Shown: positions 14,923 through 23,176 of the stretch, piece by piece
How positions within the stretch are numbered: position 1 is the stretch's first letter
Layout of the letters: every line of letters begins with the position of its first letter
NCBI GenBank assembly: GCA_030679145.1
Contig: JAUXTU010000060.1
Coordinates: forward strand, 1-52,865
Source: Bacteroidota bacterium
GTDB lineage: Bacteria > Bacteroidota > Ignavibacteria > UBA10030 > UBA8401
Reading direction: 5' to 3'
Length of the DNA: 52,865 nucleotides
Translations under genes and position numbers: made by a program
The notes under the pieces: model-generated
What the model was told of the DNA's origin: nothing
The model's database searches: none
The model's input: only the letters and a program-made list of their open reading frames with translations

Positions 14923-15999
14923 TCAGTTCTTGCTGATTGGTCTTTCAACATTCTTGCGCAGTTGTTCTTTATGAAATGAGAACATGTAGAATGTTATCCC
15001 GGAATTCATCGGAATGAATTTTATGATATGATTTTCAGATTGCTGGTCATGCACCACCGAGACGATCTGTTCTTCTTCTGTTGTAAGAATAGAGTTACCT
15101 TTTGCATCACGCCGCATATCATCACCCATTAATTCAACGGGTAATTGTTCATTTCCAATTTTAACTCGAACAGATTTTTTTTTATCGCTGCCGATCAAAA
15201 CATCAACATCCGAACCATTACTCGTACAGATCAAATATCCATCCTGAGATTCACCTTCATACACCATTGAATTTCTGGAAGCACGCCATATTCCGTGCGC
15301 ATAGAATTTCCCTTCAATATAATAATGGGGATCTTCGTACATCGATGGAATTTCCGGGCTATACCCTTCTGTGTTTCCGAGTGAGCCGTGTAGATATCCC
15401 GTATAAATCTCCGATGTTAATTTGTCATTCAATTGTTCGTTATATAACGAATCAAGCATCGGAAGCTCACCGAAGAATCCGGATTGACGAAGAAGATATT
15501 GTATCGATCGTTCCAGCCGTGTTGTAGAAAATGTTTGTTGAGCAATATCATAAACATTACCGGATGCATCTACCAATACAATTGATGGAGATCCCGAAAT
15601 TCGATAGGCATTTGCGATAAACTTTTCATTATCCGAGACTACCGGAAATTGGATGTCGTATTTTTTTAACATCACACTCACAGCGTTTGGATCCTTCGCA
15701 AAAGAAAATTCGGGGGTGTGAATTCCAATAAATTTTGCACCAAGCGGACTGTATCGATGGAACCACTCATTGACAAGCGGTAGCAAACGTAACGAAGAAG
15801 GAGAAGTGTAATCCCAAAAGAACAGCAGAATTAGATCTCCTTGCGATTCACGGATCGTAATTGGTTCAGAATTAAACCAATGATCACCGAAAATTTCAGG
15901 TGCCTTTGTTGGTTGATATGTTTGGCGGAGTGCTTTCACAAAATTAATATAGATAATGAGCTGGGAAAGAGCAATTGAGTTATTTCCCTTTTCCTTCAA
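14923..15999 (-). CDS. DipZ-like thioredoxin-fold protein lacking the CxxC pair
   Basis: The 358-residue protein resembles the periplasmic half of DipZ. It has a TlpA/AhpC-type thioredoxin fold (about 35-165) with the phrases IGIHTPEFSFAKDPNAV and FPVVSDNEKFIANAYRI, then a beta-rich C-terminal domain (about 195-345). Where DipZ proteins have WTYTCINC the sequence reads WDYTSPSS (S66, S69), so both redox cysteines are replaced by serine and no second nearby pair exists. It should not catalyse disulfide exchange. No clear signal peptide is seen. The ATG at 15999 overlaps the end of rsmI by 20 nt, which implies translational coupling; no better start was found downstream. Confidence 0.8.
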   Translation of the reverse strand: MKEKGNNSIALSQLIIYINFVKALRQTYQPTKAPEIFGDHWFNSEPITIRESQGDLILLFFWDYTSPSSLRLLPLVNEWFHRYSPLGAKFIGIHTPEFSFAKDPNAVSVMLKKYDIQFPVVSDNEKFIANAYRISGSPSIVLVDASGNVYDIAQQTFSTTRLERSIQYLLRQSGFFGELPMLDSLYNEQLNDKLTSEIYTGYLHGSLGNTEGYSPEIPSMYEDPHYYIEGKFYAHGIWRASRNSMVYEGESQDGYLICTSNGSDVDVLIGSDKKKSVRVKIGNEQLPVELMGDDMRRDAKGNSILTTEEEQIVSVVHDQQSENHIIKFIPMNSGITFYMFSFHKEQLRKNVERPISKN

Positions 16000-16660
16000 T
16001 CACAACAACAAACTCCCCTTTACGGTCTTCCTTTTCAAATTTGGAAGCGAGTTTTGGAGCTGTTCCATGAAAAATTTCTTCGTCCGCCATTGTCAGATCG
16101 AATGCTACGCAGATTCGTCTGGTATCTCCAAACACTTCTGCAATGTCCTTCATTAACGGAACAAGGCGATATGGCGTATCCATAAGAATAATTGCACGAA
16201 GCTCACGGCGCAATTGCTGCAATTCCGCAATACGGCGTGGACGTTTTGGAGATAGCCATCCGTAAAAAACGAATTGGTCAATTGAAAATCCGGATACTGT
16301 CAATGCAGGCATCAATGATGATGCGCCTGGAATTGGTACAATTTTAATTCCTTCATCAACAGCTTTGCGAACAAGTAATTGTCCCGGATCAGAAAAGACA
16401 GGTGTCCCACAATCTGAAACAATGGCGACACTTTTTCCATTCTTCAAATGATCGAGAATGATGAATGTTGATGCGGCTTCATTATGTTCATTCAAACTTT
16501 CGACCGGTTTTTCGATTCCAAAGTGACGGAGTAAACGGCTTCCCTCTTTTCGTTCTTCATAGACGACAATATCAACATTCTTTAATGTCTCAATTGCACG
16601 AAATGTCATATCATCTAAATTACCAATTGGTGTTGCTACCAGATATAATTTCCCTGTCAT
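15980..16660 (-). CDS. rsmI: 16S rRNA (cytidine-2'-O)-methyltransferase RsmI-like
   Basis: The 226-residue tetrapyrrole-methylase-fold protein starts GKLYLVATPIGNLDDMTFRA and has VAIVSDCGTPVFSDPGQLLV and VPIPGASSLMPALTVSGF, the RsmI signatures for S-adenosylmethionine binding. RsmI methylates the 2'-OH of C1402 in 16S rRNA. It is shorter than the usual 270-290 residues, lacking most of the C-terminal helical domain, and the usual AEDTR is replaced by YEERKE. It may therefore be a variant of the family. Confidence 0.88.
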   Translation of the reverse strand: MTGKLYLVATPIGNLDDMTFRAIETLKNVDIVVYEERKEGSRLLRHFGIEKPVESLNEHNEAASTFIILDHLKNGKSVAIVSDCGTPVFSDPGQLLVRKAVDEGIKIVPIPGASSLMPALTVSGFSIDQFVFYGWLSPKRPRRIAELQQLRRELRAIILMDTPYRLVPLMKDIAEVFGDTRRICVAFDLTMADEEIFHGTAPKLASKFEKEDRKGEFVVVIEGKGK

Positions 16661-16684
16661 TTTTTTTCCACTGTTATTAAAATT

Positions 16685-17971
16685 TTACGAGCTTTGTAAA
16701 TTTTCTTGCTTCACTTCTTTTCGCAGATTCATTTCCCATTCTTTTACCGATACAATAATAATGGCGGCGGCCGGTATTGCAATCAACATTCCAATAAAGC
16801 CGAAAAAATATCCGAAAATAAAAATGGAAAGAATAAGAACAACAGGATGTAATCCGATCTTTTCTCCAACGATTCTCGGTGTGATGATATATGTTTCGAT
16901 AATGTGAAGCAATGCAAGAAACGAAACTGTCGTTATCACCGGTAATGCAAGCACACCCATGCTGAGCGATGCAACAAAAGCAGAGACACTTAGGATCGTT
17001 AGAAAACCAAAATATGGAACAAAAAATAAAAGACCTGAAAGAATTCCAAGGACAAGCGGATATTGAATTCCGATTAACCATAAGCCGGTGGAAACTGTAA
17101 TCGCATCAAATATTGCAATGATCGTTGTCCCCCGAATATAACGCCCTAAAATTTCATCAACGCGATGATAAAATAAAATCGATTGTTCTCTTCTCTTCCG
17201 GGGAACCATCATCTTCAAACGATAACGAACAATTGGAAAATCTTTCAACAGGAAAAAAGTCAAGAATGGAATGATGACAATATTCACAATTCCGGAAACA
17301 AGCACTTGCAAACCACTCACAATACCGAATGTTCCTTTTAATATTCCTTTAAGAATATCTTCCACACGCGGAGCGATTGTTGTCGTCAGCATCGATCGGA
17401 GCTGTGTTTCTGAAATCCCATATTTTTGAAATGCTTTAATAAAACGTCCGTCAAGCACCCACTCAACGAACTGAGTAGAAATAGTTCCGATCGCAAGTAA
17501 AATTCCTTCAAATTGACCGACGATATGCGGAAGACCTAATACGATCAACAGAATAACAACGGCAACACTTACGCAAATAATAAACATTGCAGAACTCCAT
17601 CGTGGAACTTTCCATGATGTTTCCAGTTTTGTCACTATAGGATGAAGTAAGTACGCCAAAAATAACGAAAGAATAAATGGTGATAGAATTGATTCAATGG
17701 TATAAAAAAACCACAGAAAGAATAGAAGCCCTGAAAGAATCATTACGTTCTTTGCAACTGAATTTTCGCGTAATGGATACAACAAAAAAATAATCGTTCC
17801 AAAGATCAGAAACGGAGAGATCAACGCTTCAAGAGAATAGAGAAGGAACAATAATAAAATAAAACCGGTGGAAATGACAACAACGTCCAACGTTGTCGGT
17901 GCCACAGATTGATTTCCATTGCCGTTGAGAAGTTCAGGTTTGGTTTCTATTTTTCGTTTTGGTCGTGCCAT
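16685..17971 (-). CDS. AI-2E/PerM-family membrane permease
   Basis: This 428-residue integral membrane protein has about seven or eight hydrophobic segments: a pair near 30-95, one near 145-175, then several from about 220 to 410. It carries the family-typical GxxxGTFGIVSGL stretch, PFLTFFLLKDFP and the late LHPVVLILSIFIFGYFFGFIGMLIAIP. Members have been linked to export of the AI-2 signal, sodium/proton exchange or permease activity, so the cargo is unknown. The N-terminal 25 residues are polar and basic. It follows dut by 14 nt and precedes rsmI by 24 nt. Confidence 0.93.
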   Translation of the reverse strand: MARPKRKIETKPELLNGNGNQSVAPTTLDVVVISTGFILLLFLLYSLEALISPFLIFGTIIFLLYPLRENSVAKNVMILSGLLFFLWFFYTIESILSPFILSLFLAYLLHPIVTKLETSWKVPRWSSAMFIICVSVAVVILLIVLGLPHIVGQFEGILLAIGTISTQFVEWVLDGRFIKAFQKYGISETQLRSMLTTTIAPRVEDILKGILKGTFGIVSGLQVLVSGIVNIVIIPFLTFFLLKDFPIVRYRLKMMVPRKRREQSILFYHRVDEILGRYIRGTTIIAIFDAITVSTGLWLIGIQYPLVLGILSGLLFFVPYFGFLTILSVSAFVASLSMGVLALPVITTVSFLALLHIIETYIITPRIVGEKIGLHPVVLILSIFIFGYFFGFIGMLIAIPAAAIIIVSVKEWEMNLRKEVKQENLQSS

Positions 17972-17985
17972 AGTTTTATGTGAAT

Positions 17986-18447
17986 TTATTTTTGTGAAAT
18001 TCCGGTATGTCCAAATCCGCCGGCTCCTCTTTCTGTTTCAGAAAGTTGATTTGTTTCAACCCATTCAACGCGTTCGTATTTTGCAATCACCATCTGTGCA
18101 ATACGATCACCGCGCTTTACAATAAAATCATTTTTGCCATAATTTGTAAAAACAATTTTCACTTCACCGCGATAATCAGAATCTATTGTCCCGGGAGAAT
18201 TCATCAACCCGATATTATGTTTCAATGCCAATCCACTCCTCGGTCTGATCTGCGCTTCGTAGCCAATCGGAATTTCCATTGAGAATCCGGTCGGAACAAG
18301 AAGCGTGACCCCCCCCTTAACCACAAGATCTTGTTCAACAGCGGCATAGATGTCCATGCCAGCGGAACCATTCGTAGCATATGTTGGCAAGGGAACATCA
18401 ATTGTTGATTCAGAAATTCTATTAATTCGTATTTTAAGTGGGGTCAT
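17986..18447 (-). CDS. dut: dUTP diphosphatase
   Basis: The 153-residue trimeric dUTPase shows all five motifs: [22 protein letters not shown] (with RSG), [10 protein letters not shown] with the catalytic aspartate, [10 protein letters not shown] and the C-terminal GAGGFGHTG that closes over the active site. It hydrolyses dUTP to dUMP and pyrophosphate. It is the first gene of a tight minus-strand run through AI-2E permease, rsmI, DipZ-like, FabK-like and T9SS genes. The gap 18448-18557 separates it from the divergent TPR gene. Confidence 0.97.
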   Translation of the reverse strand: MTPLKIRINRISESTIDVPLPTYATNGSAGMDIYAAVEQDLVVKGGVTLLVPTGFSMEIPIGYEAQIRPRSGLALKHNIGLMNSPGTIDSDYRGEVKIVFTNYGKNDFIVKRGDRIAQMVIAKYERVEWVETNQLSETERGAGGFGHTGISQK

Positions 18448-18629
18448 TGATATACTTCAAGTTTTGGTTTAAGTGATGATTTAATGTTCCACAAACTGCT
18501 TAAATTTCGTCTATTTTAACGGATTTTCAAAGAAAATAAATTGTTAACACACAATTATTGACTTCCCCCCCCTTTTTTTGTTTATTTGAACTAAGAACAA
18601 CTGCAATTCAACTAGTAATCATTTCATCA

Positions 18630-20051
18630 ATGTCCACATTCGAACACGATAATTTTGAAGATGATTTTGAGGGCGACTCTTCTCCTCGACGCGATCGCAA
18701 TGAGGAAATAGAACGCTTTAAGGAGCTTCTGCGTCGCGGCGGAAATGGGTTGAAAAGTATCGAGGCCCTTGAAGAAATCATCAGTTTTTATTTTGAAAAA
18801 GAGAAATATGATGAATCTCTTACTTTTGCGTCACAACTGGTAGAATTTGCGCCATATTCTTCAGATGCGTGGATGAAAAAGGGAATGATTCTGAATAATC
18901 TTTTTCGGTACGATGAAGCGTTGGAATGTTATAACTATGCAATTTCTCTGAATCCGAATGATAGCGATCTTTTTATCAATCGAGGAATTACACTCGATAA
19001 TTCTAACAAAAACGATGAAGCACTCGCTGATTTTGAGAAAGCATTGATTCTCAATCCTGCTGATACTGAAGCGTTGCTGAATAAAGCAGTCATTTTAGAG
19101 AAACTTGAACGATTTACCGAAGCGTTTGAGATTTTGACTTTTTTAGTGAAAGAATATCCGGATAACGCCGATGTTTGGTTTGAACTGGCGTTTTGTAATG
19201 ACCTTATGGATAACATTCAGGAATCACTTGAATGTTATAATAAACACATTGATCTTGAGCCATACAACTTTAATGCGTGGTATAACAAGGGAATCGTATT
19301 AAATCGTCTTGGACTTTTAGATCAAGCTGTCGATAGTTATGATATGGCATTGGCAATAAAAGAAAATTTTCCTGCCGCATATTATAATAAAGGAAATGTC
19401 TTTGCATTACAGGGTAAATTGATTGAGGCAATTGAATGTTATAAACAGACTCTTCAATTTGAACCAAAAGATGTACCGGCACTGCATAACTTAGGAAATG
19501 CATACGAAGATCAGGAAAATTATACTGAAGCAATAAAATGCTTCACACAGGCAATAAAGTTAGATAATACACACTACGAATCGTTCTTTGGTCGTGGAAG
19601 CTGCTATGATGCGATGGAACAATATCGCAAAGCGTTGACCGATTATAATCGGGCAATTGAACTATTCCGAGAATATCCCGAATTATGGTATGCAAAAGCC
19701 GATGCAGAGTTCAATTTAGGGAAATTTAAGGAGTGTTTATTAAGCTATAAAATGGTAGTACAACTCGATCCAAATAATTATGAAGCTTGGTTTGATTACG
19801 GCGATACATTATGTTTTATGAGTTTTTCTACCGAGGCTTTGAAAGCACTTCATCGTTCATTGGAGTTAAATCCAACGTTTGCAGATGCGCACTACAGCCT
19901 TGCAAAAACTCTCTTAACAATGGAAATGAGACAGGAAGCAATTGATTCTCTCAAAAAATCAATCCAACTTAATCCTGAACTGGAACAAAAAATTGAGGGC
20001 GATTTTAAGAATCTTCTATCATCAAAAGAATTCAAATCTTTATTGCGATAA
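18630..20051 (+). CDS. Tetratricopeptide-repeat protein
   Basis: From the ATG at 18630 (MSTFEHDNFEDDFEGD) the product has 473 residues: an acidic, charged head followed by about eleven TPR units of 34 residues from residue 40 to the end, with repeated phrases such as AWYNKGIVLNRLGLLDQAVD and AYYNKGNVFALQGKLIEAIE. It has no signal peptide, membrane segment or enzyme domain. TPR arrays scaffold protein complexes; the partners are unknown. An upstream in-frame ATG at 18558 gives a hydrophobic stretch without support, and neither start has a clear Shine-Dalgarno. A terminator follows. Confidence 0.9.
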   Translation: MSTFEHDNFEDDFEGDSSPRRDRNEEIERFKELLRRGGNGLKSIEALEEIISFYFEKEKYDESLTFASQLVEFAPYSSDAWMKKGMILNNLFRYDEALECYNYAISLNPNDSDLFINRGITLDNSNKNDEALADFEKALILNPADTEALLNKAVILEKLERFTEAFEILTFLVKEYPDNADVWFELAFCNDLMDNIQESLECYNKHIDLEPYNFNAWYNKGIVLNRLGLLDQAVDSYDMALAIKENFPAAYYNKGNVFALQGKLIEAIECYKQTLQFEPKDVPALHNLGNAYEDQENYTEAIKCFTQAIKLDNTHYESFFGRGSCYDAMEQYRKALTDYNRAIELFREYPELWYAKADAEFNLGKFKECLLSYKMVVQLDPNNYEAWFDYGDTLCFMSFSTEALKALHRSLELNPTFADAHYSLAKTLLTMEMRQEAIDSLKKSIQLNPELEQKIEGDFKNLLSSKEFKSLLR

Positions 20052-20078
20052 ATTCAGTGTTATTTGATTTTTATCACC

Positions 20079-20108
20079 AAAAAACCTAATCCATTGATTA
20101 GGTTTTTT
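20079..20108 (+). terminator. Rho-independent terminator after the TPR gene
   Basis: A perfect 13-bp stem AAAAAACCTAATC/GATTAGGTTTTTT closes a 4-nt CATT loop. It isolates the TPR gene from aroE. Confidence 0.92.
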
Positions 20109-20142
20109 TATCGTAGTAAATAAACTGTATATTCCATCTATA

Positions 20143-21033
20143 ATGAAACGAACAACATTCTCAGAGCATCAACGCCATATCGGCATTATTGGACACAGTA
20201 TAAGTCATACAATGTCACCCGCAATGCATACATCCGCTTTTAAAAAATTGAATTTGGATTACAATTATGGCGTAATGGATGTTTCTCCAGATATGCTCCC
20301 AAATCTGATCTCGGCATTACGCACATTGAACTTTCGCGGGGCAAATGTTACAATTCCATATAAAGAAAAAGTAATTCATTTGGTTGATGAAGTTTCAGAA
20401 GAAGCAAAAATAATAAATGCAGTGAATACAATCGTGAATAACAATGGCCGACTTATTGGATATAACACTGATGCTCACGGAATATATATATCTCTCGCTT
20501 ATTATGCGGAAGAAATCAAAAACAATCATGTTGTTATTTTTGGGGCCGGTGGAGCTGCTCGTGCTGCCGTCTATGCTGTTGCAAAATTTTTTGCACCGAA
20601 ACGAATTATGATCGTTAACCGAACACTGGAGAATGCATCAGCAATTGCGAAAGAGTTTGGGCCGAAATTCAAATTGACAAAATTTTTTGCAACAAACGAT
20701 CATGAAGTTACTATTCGTGAAATTAATGTTGCTGCACTGCTCATCAACACAACATCGGTAGGAATGAAACCGCTTATCAACATCAACCCGCTGCCGCAGG
20801 ATGCAGTCATTCAAAAGGATCAAATCGTGCTGGATATTGTCTATAATCCTATCGAAACTACATTACTAAAATTTGCACATCACGCAGGCGCAAGAACAGT
20901 CAGCGGAATTGAAATGCTGCTGGGACAGGGGGCGAAAGCGTTTGAATTATTTACTCATCATGATTTTCCAATGCATACAGCACGTGAAGTGGTATTGAAG
21001 GAACTGATGCATGTGAAAGGATCCAATACATGA
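20143..21033 (+). CDS. aroE: Shikimate dehydrogenase
   Basis: The 296-residue protein has the shikimate-binding GHSISHTMSPAMHTSAF and ANVTIPYKEKVI (with the catalytic lysine), YNTDAHGI (catalytic aspartate) and the NADP-binding loop FGAGGAARAAVYAV, plus the C-terminal GIEMLLGQGAKAFELFT. It reduces 3-dehydroshikimate in aromatic amino-acid synthesis. The stop overlaps the start of the next receiver-protein gene by 4 nt (ATGA), so a biosynthetic enzyme is translationally coupled to signalling genes. aroK and aroB lie 22 kb away in this window. Confidence 0.96.
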   Translation: MKRTTFSEHQRHIGIIGHSISHTMSPAMHTSAFKKLNLDYNYGVMDVSPDMLPNLISALRTLNFRGANVTIPYKEKVIHLVDEVSEEAKIINAVNTIVNNNGRLIGYNTDAHGIYISLAYYAEEIKNNHVVIFGAGGAARAAVYAVAKFFAPKRIMIVNRTLENASAIAKEFGPKFKLTKFFATNDHEVTIREINVAALLINTTSVGMKPLININPLPQDAVIQKDQIVLDIVYNPIETTLLKFAHHAGARTVSGIEMLLGQGAKAFELFTHHDFPMHTAREVVLKELMHVKGSNT

Positions 21034-22118
21034 GCGAACATCAAAAAAATATCAGCGATTTTCTCCGTTTAGCTGACAAAGAGATTAAGAACGCAAACCT
21101 CGAAATTGCGATGGCATATATCAATAAGATATTTGCATTGGAAGCAAAGAACGTGTACGCAAAGGCTTATCGAGAGCGGATCATTTCTCTGTTGGAAGCG
21201 AAAGGTATTCTACGTATAGATGCTGAACAGATAGTTTTAGAAGCAAAACTCACTGAACCGGTTCCAGCGCCAACAAAAGAAATTCCTAAACCGATAACGG
21301 AAGGACCAAACGATACTACAGCAGACATCGAAACAGTTCCAACAAAATGGAAATGGGTAAAACAAGAGCAACAACAAACCACAAAGCCTGCGACGCCAAG
21401 TAAACACCATTTGATCAAACGATCGGCAGTTGCATCCGAGGCGTATAAAACTTTACTCATGGAAATATGGAGCGATGGAGCAATCACTCATGATGAGCAA
21501 TCAAGAGTGGAATCTATGCGTGAAACTTTTGCCATCACTCAGGACGAGCATGCCACGATCGAAAAAGATGTCCGGTTAACATCATATCTAAATTCTATCA
21601 AAAGTGAATGGCGTCAAGGAGTAACTAATTTTGAATCGTTGCGAAAAAAATTCCTTATAACAGAACAAGAACAAGTAGTGTTGGAACCAAAAGTGTTTCA
21701 ATTGCTGCAATCCCTTCAATCGAACGGTTCTATTCTTATTCTGGATGATGAAATTCCATTCTTAACATTGATCAAAGGATTGCTGAGCGAAGGGGGTTAT
21801 TATTGTTTTACGGCAACAACCGCTGAAGAAGGATTGCAATTGCTTGATACAATGACACCCGATATTGTAATCTGCGATATCAACTTTACTAAACCGAATA
21901 TGAGCGGTTTCGCCTTCTACGAGAAGTTCCGTTCCATCGATAAATTCATTGCAACGCCGTTCATTTTCCTCAGCGCATTGGATCAGGATGTTCTTATTCG
22001 AACAGGAAAAAAACTTGGTGCAGATGATTATCTTTTGAAACCCATCGATACAGAAATGTTACTGGCAACCGTTGAAGGAAAACTCCGTCGTTCACGAGAA
22101 CTGAGGCGTGAAAATTAG
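21030..22118 (+). CDS. Receiver-domain protein with TPR-like and TerB-like regions, paralogue 1
   Basis: The 362-residue protein has three parts. A TPR-like helical pair (about 1-60) has the phrase KEIKNANLEIAMAYINKI. A linker leads to a helical region (about 140-225) reading YKTLLMEIWSDGAITHDEQ, which resembles the metal-binding-type TerB fold. A response-regulator receiver domain (about 233-355) has the acidic pair LDDE, the phosphoacceptor region CDINF and the lysine in LLKPI. The loop after the phosphoacceptor is two residues longer than usual. There is no output domain after the receiver. It overlaps aroE by 4 nt and is followed by a close paralogue and a histidine kinase. Confidence 0.85.
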   Translation: MSEHQKNISDFLRLADKEIKNANLEIAMAYINKIFALEAKNVYAKAYRERIISLLEAKGILRIDAEQIVLEAKLTEPVPAPTKEIPKPITEGPNDTTADIETVPTKWKWVKQEQQQTTKPATPSKHHLIKRSAVASEAYKTLLMEIWSDGAITHDEQSRVESMRETFAITQDEHATIEKDVRLTSYLNSIKSEWRQGVTNFESLRKKFLITEQEQVVLEPKVFQLLQSLQSNGSILILDDEIPFLTLIKGLLSEGGYYCFTATTAEEGLQLLDTMTPDIVICDINFTKPNMSGFAFYEKFRSIDKFIATPFIFLSALDQDVLIRTGKKLGADDYLLKPIDTEMLLATVEGKLRRSRELRREN

Positions 22119-22147
22119 GGCAACACGTTTTACAAAGGATCTCTCTT

Positions 22148-23155
22148 ATGAAAGAACCAGCAAATAATATTAGTGAAATGCTTCGCGATGTTGACAAGGT
22201 CGTAAAATCCGGGAACCTGGAAGAAGCAATAATCCTTATTGAAAAAATCCTTGAGATCAATCCTAAGAATATTTACGCTCGTGCCTACAATGAAAGAGTC
22301 TCATTACTGTTGAAAGAACAGAAAGAAAAGAAAGAAAAAGAAGTTTCTTCGGCAGCTCAGTCCTCACAAATTCAACCACCTGAACAAAAAGTATCCGTTC
22401 CACCGATCGAACAAGAATCTAAAAAGCCTTCAGCTGAACATAGCATAAAGCTTTCCGATGCAATTCTTCAAGCGTACAAGACCTTATTGGATGAAGTGTG
22501 GAGAGATGGACATATAACACCGGTTGAACAGGAACGAATCGATGCGATGCGGTCATTCTTTGCAGTATCAAAAGATGAACACGACTATCTCGAACAAAAC
22601 GCACGAATGACTTGCTATCTTGGTGCAATAAAAAATGACTGGAACAAAGGCATTCGTGAATTTACCGGTGTGAAAAAACAGTTCCAACTGACAGACGATG
22701 AGGAGTCAATTTTACAACCAAAAGTTGAACGGCTCTTAAAATCCCTCAATTCAAAAGGAGTGATTCTTGCGCTTGATGACGATAAAAATTTTCTGATGAT
22801 CGTAGGACTATTATTAGAAAAAAATGGATATCATACACTGAATACTACCTCCGGTGAAGAAGCGTTGACGCTGCTTGAAAATTTTTCTCCTGATCTTATA
22901 CTCTGCGATATTGCATTTGGCAGTCAGAATATGAATGGTTTTATGTTCTATGAAAAGTTCCGTGCAATGGAACGTTTTGCATCAACACCTTTCATTTTTA
23001 TTTCCGGACTCAATCAAAAAGAGATGCTCCGAACTGGAAAGAAACTAGGGGTTGATGATTATCTTATAAAACCGTTCGATAACGAACTCTTGCTTGCAAC
23101 AATTGAAGGACGTTTACGACGTGTAAAGGAAATGCAACGCACGATCGATATTTAA
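22148..23155 (+). CDS. Receiver-domain protein with TPR-like and TerB-like regions, paralogue 2
   Basis: The 335-residue protein has the same layout as its upstream neighbour: helical N-terminus (VVKSGNLEEAIILIEKILEI), TerB-like middle (YKTLLDEVWRDGHITPVEQ) and a C-terminal receiver domain (LALDDDKNF, CDIAF, YLIKPF). Again the phosphoacceptor loop is lengthened (DIAFGSQNMNGF). The linker is shorter and more charged. It is clearly a tandem duplicate, 29 nt downstream with its own AAAGGATCTC ribosome binding site. The histidine kinase gene starts 21 nt after its stop, so the three probably form one signalling unit. Confidence 0.87.
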   Translation: MKEPANNISEMLRDVDKVVKSGNLEEAIILIEKILEINPKNIYARAYNERVSLLLKEQKEKKEKEVSSAAQSSQIQPPEQKVSVPPIEQESKKPSAEHSIKLSDAILQAYKTLLDEVWRDGHITPVEQERIDAMRSFFAVSKDEHDYLEQNARMTCYLGAIKNDWNKGIREFTGVKKQFQLTDDEESILQPKVERLLKSLNSKGVILALDDDKNFLMIVGLLLEKNGYHTLNTTSGEEALTLLENFSPDLILCDIAFGSQNMNGFMFYEKFRAMERFASTPFIFISGLNQKEMLRTGKKLGVDDYLIKPFDNELLLATIEGRLRRVKEMQRTIDI

Positions 23156-23176
23156 TAACGTCCACCGGCATCCATT

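Noticed and set aside
17960-17971. TGGCACG on the minus strand resembling a sigma-54 -24 box
   Set aside because: It is the start of the AI-2E permease coding sequence (ATGGCACGACC) and has no matching -12 element.
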